This document shows positions 1 through 3,437 of a DNA stretch of 6,120 nucleotides, in pieces. How positions within the stretch are numbered: position 1 is the stretch's first letter; every line of letters begins with the position of its first letter. Source of the stretch: Desulfobacterales bacterium. Its GTDB lineage: Bacteria; Desulfobacterota; Desulfobacteria; Desulfobacterales; JAFDCJ01. Made by a program: the position numbers and the translations under genes. The notes under the pieces are model-generated. The model worked only from the letters and a program-made list of their open reading frames with translations. It did no database searches and was not told where the DNA came from. The stretch covers positions 1 through 6,120 of the forward strand of contig JAOZSC010000174.1 in assembly GCA_029939875.1 (NCBI GenBank), read 5' to 3'.

Positions 1-86
1 ATTTCGATAAAATCGACCAAAAGCATCATCACAAAAACGAAGAAGCTGATCATCAAGGCATGCTTGAATATGCAGATAATTTGCAT
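1..86 (-). CDS. N-terminal fragment of a probable integral membrane permease
   Basis: The minus strand is open from an ATG at 86-84 to the window edge, giving 28 codons and no stop. An in-frame TAA lies two codons upstream, so this ATG is the earliest start. The peptide begins MQIICIFKHALM and runs into a strongly hydrophobic stretch, SFFVFVMMLLVDFIE, ending in acidic residues. That looks like a first transmembrane helix. From memory, the HALMISFFVFVMMLL pattern resembles the start of multi-helix permeases annotated as putative manganese or arsenic (ArsP_2-like) transporters, but 28 residues are too few to be sure. No clear Shine-Dalgarno precedes the ATG. The gene points away from the respiratory operon, in the same direction as the activator, but 480 bases separate them, so a shared transcript is uncertain. 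Confidence 0.5.
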   Translation of the reverse strand, partial: MQIICIFKHALMISFFVFVMMLLVDFIE

Positions 87-89
87 TGC

Positions 90-152
90 TTAAAGCTTGT
101 CACTTTCTTTCTTAAGGTCTTTCATTTTGACGAGCTGCATAATTGATGCCAT
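90..152 (-). other. Possible 20-codon leader ORF upstream of the permease
   Basis: An ATG at 152-150 opens a short hydrophilic, lysine-rich frame (MASIMQLVKMKDLKKESDKL) that stops with TAA at 92-90. It ends one codon before the permease ATG and lies in the same frame. The permease start has no visible Shine-Dalgarno, so termination and reinitiation could couple the two. The leader itself also lacks a clear ribosome binding site and resembles no family I know, so it may be chance. Confidence 0.15.
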
Positions 153-303
153 CGATTGGGAACATGTTTGTTACCAGGGCGGGAGAAACTATAATTACCT
201 GTAAACATTATTAAATAGTAGCAATTCATTTTTCAATGCTGACCGGTCTTAATACTGATAATTCTGGTTGATCCGCGAGAAAAACGCTATCTCCTGGCAA
301 AAA

Positions 304-321
304 GTAACGTTCGGTAACGTT
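304..321. repeat. Tandem GTAACGTT repeat able to form a hairpin
   Basis: GTAACGTT occurs at 304-311 and again at 314-321, separated by CG. Because AACGTT is its own reverse complement, the two copies (306-311 and 316-321) can pair as a 6-bp stem with a CGGT loop. T-rich runs follow on both strands (TTTTATTTTA on plus, CTTTTTG on minus). It could be a weak bidirectional terminator or a tandem operator. The stem is short and AT-rich, so a terminator role is doubtful. Confidence 0.3.
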
Positions 322-565
322 TTATTTTAGACTCAATCGTCACGCGAGATTCCGAAGCTGTGCGGTATAAGGTGATTTCAATCCTCAAGAACTGCCAGCC
401 ATCCGTAATTGGCAACGGGCTTGGAATTCAGCTGTCCCGCAATTGCTTGATTCGCCTATTAATGAGCATATGCTTATAATATAAAAATGGGTATTTCAAG
501 GCAGGTTGTCAAGGAAAAAATTAGATGATTTGCCCGATTTTATGTGAAGATTTTTGGAGGTGGTG

Positions 566-1999
566 CTAGGCTGACAAAACCTTTTTTAAATCGATACCGT
601 ATTTTTTCATACGGTTCCATACTGTCACTCGGTTAATACCCAGAATCCGGGCAGCCTGGGATTGGTTGCCGCTGGTTTGGCGCAGGGCGGCAATCAATGC
701 TGTTTTTTCAGCAGGTTCTTCAGAGCGGTATGCAGGCGGCAACCGGTTCTGCGAATCCGCGAATTGGATCTCTGCCGACGGGATGGGTCCCGACTGGATC
801 GTTTTCGACCGGGGTTCCGTAATTTTGGGGGGCAGCTGGTCGATGTCGATCAAACCGCTTTCGGCGATGACGAAGGCAAATTCCAGGGCGCTTTTCAGCT
901 CCCGGACATTTCCGGGCCAGCTATATTGCATGAACCGCTCCATGGCCGTCGCTGTCAGCCCGGATATTTTTTTTGCGGTTCTGGCTCGCAGGCGTCGCAT
1001 GAAGGTATTGACCAGCAGGGGAATGTCCTCCAAATGATCCCTTAGCGGGGGCAGGTGGATGGGAAACACGTTGATGCGAAAAAAAAGATCTTCACGGAAT
1101 TGTTTGCTGGCAATCAGTTCTTCAAGGTTTTTGTTGGTTGCCGTTATGATGCGAACGTCCACCGAAATGGGCCGGTGATCGCCCACGTGCTCAAACTGTT
1201 TTGTCTCCAGAACTCGGAGCAGTTTGACCTGGATGGGTAGGGGTACATCTCCGATTTCGTCCAGGAAAATATCGCCGCCGCTGGCCGCCTCGAAGCGTCC
1301 CTGACGATGGCGGTAGGCTCCGGTAAAGGCACCTTTGATGTGACCGAACAGTTCACTTTCCAGCAGTGCTTCGTTCAGGGCGGCACAGTTGAACTGGACA
1401 AAGGGTCCTTTTTTTCTGCGGCCCAACTGATGAATGGCCCGTGCCGCAAGTTCCTTGCCGGTGCCGCTTTCGCCGTAAATGATCACCGGCGCTTCACTTC
1501 CGGCCGCCTTTTGGATGACATCCAGGACCTTTTGCATCGCCGGGGACTTGCCGATGAGGCCGTGAAAGCCTTCCTCTGCATCTATGCGGCGGGAAAGCTG
1601 TTCCACCTGCTGGTCCAGGCGGTCCAGTTCCGAAAGATCCGTCAGGATCTCCACTGCTCCCAGTGGTGTGCCGTCATCGTCTTTTAAAACGGCGGCGTTC
1701 TTAAGGGCCGGAACATAGGAGCCTTCCTTGTTTAAAATGTGGCAGCGACACTTTATAACCTCGCCTTTTTCAAACAATCTGCACCACTTATGCTCCGAGG
1801 CCCTCAGGGTGCCTTCGCAGGCATCACACTCCAGCATTGTGCACGGTCTGCCAATGATCTCTGCGGCCGTATACCCGGTCAGCTGTTCGAAGGCTTGATT
1901 TACGGTGACGATGGTGCCGTCGGGTCCCACCATCATCAGGCCTTCGCTCATGGTGTTGACAATTTTTTTCCAGTAGCGGTTTATTTCCCGTTCATTCAT
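566..1999 (-). CDS. Sigma-54-dependent activator with cysteine-rich PAS sensor (PAS-AAA+-Fis)
   Basis: This is a 477-residue bacterial enhancer-binding protein that remodels sigma-54 RNA polymerase using ATP. I start it at the ATG at 1999-1997, which has AGAGGG nine bases upstream; a TTG seven codons earlier is less likely. Residues about 8-125 form a PAS domain (NQAFEQLTGY, then LGAVEILTDLSEL). It carries six cysteines at 53, 58, 61, 73, 84 and 86, a pattern able to hold a metal, a cluster or disulfides. A short coiled linker follows. The AAA+ domain has Walker A GESGTGKE (176-183), the sigma-54 contact loop GAFTGA (223-228) and Walker B DIFLDE (243-248), and continues through the conserved YSWPGNVREL. 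A flexible linker (about 394-432) precedes a Fis-type helix-turn-helix (NQSQAARILGINRVTVWNRM). There is no phospho-receiver domain, so the PAS domain is the likely input. It diverges from an operon with a -24/-12 promoter, its probable target. Confidence 0.95.
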   Translation of the reverse strand: MNEREINRYWKKIVNTMSEGLMMVGPDGTIVTVNQAFEQLTGYTAAEIIGRPCTMLECDACEGTLRASEHKWCRLFEKGEVIKCRCHILNKEGSYVPALKNAAVLKDDDGTPLGAVEILTDLSELDRLDQQVEQLSRRIDAEEGFHGLIGKSPAMQKVLDVIQKAAGSEAPVIIYGESGTGKELAARAIHQLGRRKKGPFVQFNCAALNEALLESELFGHIKGAFTGAYRHRQGRFEAASGGDIFLDEIGDVPLPIQVKLLRVLETKQFEHVGDHRPISVDVRIITATNKNLEELIASKQFREDLFFRINVFPIHLPPLRDHLEDIPLLVNTFMRRLRARTAKKISGLTATAMERFMQYSWPGNVRELKSALEFAFVIAESGLIDIDQLPPKITEPRSKTIQSGPIPSAEIQFADSQNRLPPAYRSEEPAEKTALIAALRQTSGNQSQAARILGINRVTVWNRMKKYGIDLKKVLSA

Positions 2000-2008
2000 G
2001 TTGTTGCA

Positions 2009-2014
2009 CCCTCT
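2009..2014 (-). promoter_or_regulatory. Ribosome binding site fixing the activator start
   Basis: AGAGGG on the minus strand lies nine bases before the ATG at 1999-1997. It supports that ATG over the in-frame TTG at 2020, whose first codons would run through this site. Confidence 0.55.
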
Positions 2015-2021
2015 ATACAAC

Positions 2022-2049
2022 TGTTTAAGCGTTTAAACACATGTTTAGA
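2022..2049. promoter_or_regulatory. Candidate upstream activator site: 18-bp palindrome plus an extra half-site
   Basis: TGTTTAAGCGTTTAAACA (2022-2039) is an inverted repeat with a single mismatched pair. A further TGTTTAGA half-site follows at 2042-2049, and AAACA-CA-TGTTT forms a second, overlapping dyad. The dyad centre lies about 130 bases before the -12 GC of the sigma-54 promoter, a normal distance for an enhancer bound by a Fis-type helix-turn-helix dimer. It also lies inside the activator's own predicted 5' leader, so autoregulation is possible. That the neighbouring activator is the binding protein is inference. Confidence 0.6.
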
Positions 2050-2095
2050 TAGCACGAAGTATCCGAGTGGAGCAAGGAAAATATGGGAATTTATT

Positions 2096-2108
2096 TATCA
2101 AATTATAA
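2096..2108 (+). promoter_or_regulatory. Possible IHF-binding site
   Basis: TATCAAATTATAA matches the IHF consensus WATCAANNNNTTR at all but one defined position. It lies in an AT-rich stretch between the palindrome and the sigma-54 promoter, where DNA bending would help looping. AT-rich DNA yields such matches by chance, so confidence is low. It overlaps the activator's predicted -10. Confidence 0.3.
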
Positions 2109-2110
2109 CA
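2102..2110 (-). promoter_or_regulatory. Extended -10 promoter for the activator
   Basis: The minus strand reads TGTTATAAT, a perfect extended -10 (TGN plus TATAAT). No good -35 sits about 17 bases upstream, as is allowed for extended -10 promoters. It faces the activator gene and would give a leader of about 95 bases that includes the palindrome. Confidence 0.45.
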
Positions 2111-2144
2111 GCAAGTTAAAATTTATTTAGCCATGTTGTCCAAC

Positions 2145-2161
2145 CGGGCATGAGTGTTGCA
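2145..2161 (+). promoter_or_regulatory. Sigma-54 (-24/-12) promoter of the respiratory operon
   Basis: CGGGCATGAGTGTTGCA has the invariant GG (2147-2148) and GC (2159-2160) separated by exactly ten bases, and closely follows the consensus TGGCACG-N4-TTGCW. Transcription should start near 2171-2173, about 36 bases before the first gene. With a divergent sigma-54 activator and an upstream palindrome, the assignment is well supported. It probably drives all three rightward genes. Confidence 0.8.
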
Positions 2162-2207
2162 GAGGTTGCTGCCTTAATTCTAATTAAACGGTCTAACAGG
2201 TAGAAAA

Positions 2208-2435
2208 ATGCCTTCAAAATCAGAACTGAATTTGACCGGCGTTGCATGGCCGATGTGTTTGCTCAAATTCAAAAGTGCCCTGCAAAACCTGTGTTCCAAA
2301 GAGGTGTTGGAGGTATTGGCCGGGGACCCGGATGTGGTGGAAAACATTATTCTGATCGTCGACCGTTCAGCGGACAGAGTTGTCAATCAGCAGAAAGAAG
2401 GCGAAACATACCGGATATCCATCGAAAAAACTTGA
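2208..2435 (+). CDS. TusA/SirA-like small protein lacking the usual catalytic cysteine
   Basis: This 75-residue protein has the length and layout of the TusA sulfur-carrier family: an opening LNLTG strand, a first helix LLKFKSALQNL, then LEVLAGDPDVVENI and a final YRISIEK strand. TusA proteins carry sulfur as a persulfide on the cysteine of a CPxP motif. Here that motif reads WPMC (residues 14-17), so tryptophan replaces the cysteine and a cysteine stands where the second proline would be. A second cysteine is at residue 29. It may be a variant carrier using Cys17, or a partner or sensor protein without transfer activity. The start has AGG seven bases upstream (2198-2200). It is the first gene after the sigma-54 promoter and lies 60 bases before the ferredoxin gene, which suggests an operon and a link to sulfur chemistry. 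Family assignment rests on pattern; function is inferred. Confidence 0.75.
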   Translation: MPSKSELNLTGVAWPMCLLKFKSALQNLCSKEVLEVLAGDPDVVENIILIVDRSADRVVNQQKEGETYRISIEKT

Positions 2436-2495
2436 AATCAAACTTTTTACGATTTTATTAAATATGGATCATCAATCAAGACACGGGGAATCGCA

Positions 2496-3437
2496 ATGGA
2501 AATAAATCGACGGAATTTTCTAAAGATCTCCGGAGCGCTGGCTGCAGCGCCTCTGGCAACTACGGACAGGACAGCGCAGGCTTCCAAGGTGTCCGCGCCG
2601 GCAGCCGACAGTTACGGGTGCCTGGTGGACACCACCCTTTGTGTCGGGTGCCGCAAGTGTGAACAGGCCTGCAATGAGCGTCATCACCTGCCCAAACCCG
2701 AAGAGTCCTTTGAAGAGTTGACCGTGCTGGAAAACGAGCGGCGCATGGACGAGACTTCCTATACCGTGGTCAACAAGTACTACCCGCAGCAGATCGGCTC
2801 GCTGACCTGGCGCAAGCGCCCGACATTTGTAAAATTCCAGTGCATGCACTGCAATGACCCGTCCTGTGTCTCAGCCTGTATTGTGGGCGCACTGACCAAA
2901 CAGCCCAACGGTTCGGTGATTTATGACGTTAAAAAGTGTATCGGATGCCGTTACTGCATGGTGGCCTGCCCCTTCCAGGTGCCGGCCTATGAGTATCACA
3001 ACGCCCTGACACCCGAGGTGAGAAAATGCACCTTCTGTTTCAATTATATTAAAGACGGCGGCCTGCCGGCCTGCGCCCAGGTCTGTCCACGGGAGGTCAT
3101 CACCTTCGGGAAAAAATCCGAGTTGTTGCGGCTGGCCCGCTGGAAGATGAAAAACAATCCCGGAAAATATGTCGATCATATTTATGGAGAACATGAAGTG
3201 GGGGGAACCTCCTGGCTGTATCTGGCCGCAGAACCTTTTGAACGCATTGGCTTTCCCAAACTTGGCACCAAGGCGCCGCCCCGGCTGACCGAGGCCATCC
3301 AGCACGGACTGTTTCAGTATTTTGCCGCGCCCATCGGTCTGTTTGCGGTGCTCGGCGGCATCATGTGGGCCACCGGCTATTTAAAAGGCAGCGAAAAAGG
3401 CTCCGAAGACGATACCGAAGAGAAAGGAGACTCCTGA
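2496..3437 (+). CDS. Tat-exported HybA-like four-[4Fe-4S] ferredoxin subunit with C-terminal anchor
   Basis: This 313-residue electron-transfer subunit passes electrons between an NrfD-type membrane partner and a periplasmic partner. The N-terminus is a twin-arginine signal (NRRNFLKISG, arginines 5-6) with a likely cleavage after AQA (27-29), so it is exported folded with its clusters. Sixteen cysteines fit four [4Fe-4S] clusters: 49/52/55/59, 116/119/124/128, 148/151/154/158 and 178/181/193/197, shared between groups as in the DMSO-reductase/HybA family. Cys42 is an extra. A hydrophobic segment at about 276-295 (AAPIGLFAVLGGIMWATGYL) is the C-terminal membrane anchor typical of HybA; an acidic, charged tail follows. 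The ATG has GGGGA six bases upstream (2485-2489). The stop overlaps the next start as ATGA, which implies translational coupling to the NrfD-cytochrome fusion. HybA proper serves a hydrogenase, but no hydrogenase gene is in the window. Confidence 0.93.
   Translation: MEINRRNFLKISGALAAAPLATTDRTAQASKVSAPAADSYGCLVDTTLCVGCRKCEQACNERHHLPKPEESFEELTVLENERRMDETSYTVVNKYYPQQIGSLTWRKRPTFVKFQCMHCNDPSCVSACIVGALTKQPNGSVIYDVKKCIGCRYCMVACPFQVPAYEYHNALTPEVRKCTFCFNYIKDGGLPACAQVCPREVITFGKKSELLRLARWKMKNNPGKYVDHIYGEHEVGGTSWLYLAAEPFERIGFPKLGTKAPPRLTEAIQHGLFQYFAAPIGLFAVLGGIMWATGYLKGSEKGSEDDTEEKGDS
3425..3429 (+). promoter_or_regulatory. Strong Shine-Dalgarno of the fusion gene
   Basis: AGGAG lies inside the end of the ferredoxin gene, seven bases before the ATG at 3437. 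It fixes the start in the ATGA overlap. Confidence 0.75.

Larger units (their letters stand above)
87..565. other. Gene-poor AT-rich interval between permease and activator
   Basis: Apart from the possible leader ORF, I see no recognisable gene here. One plus-strand frame is open for about 50 codons (about 329-480) and one minus-strand frame for about 46, but neither has a start with a ribosome site or familiar motifs. Short perfect palindromes cluster at 424-474: GAATTC, CAGCTG, GCAATTGC (439-446) and AGCATATGCT (465-474). No convincing GC-rich terminator follows the activator stop codon. The interval should hold the activator's transcript end and probably the permease promoter, but I cannot place either firmly. 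Confidence 0.5.

Noticed and set aside
329..480. Plus-strand open stretch of about 50 codons ending in TAA
   Set aside because: There is no start with a ribosome site, no recognisable motif and no neighbour to support it; short open frames are expected by chance.
471..520. Leftward sigma-70 promoter (TTGACA or TTGAAA with TATATT/TATAAG on the minus strand)
   Set aside because: The elements exist but the spacings (about 23, or 12-15 bases) are wrong, and AT-rich sequence gives such matches by chance.
2000..2020. TTG start for the activator, seven codons upstream of the chosen ATG
   Set aside because: TTG is a rarer start, the extra residues add nothing to the PAS domain, and the AGAGGG ribosome site is placed to serve the ATG at 1999-1997.
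662..2119. Several plus-strand open frames of 61-127 codons
   Set aside because: They are antisense to the sigma-54 activator, whose Walker, GAFTGA and helix-turn-helix motifs are unmistakable. The last one runs into the divergent control region without any ribosome site or motif.
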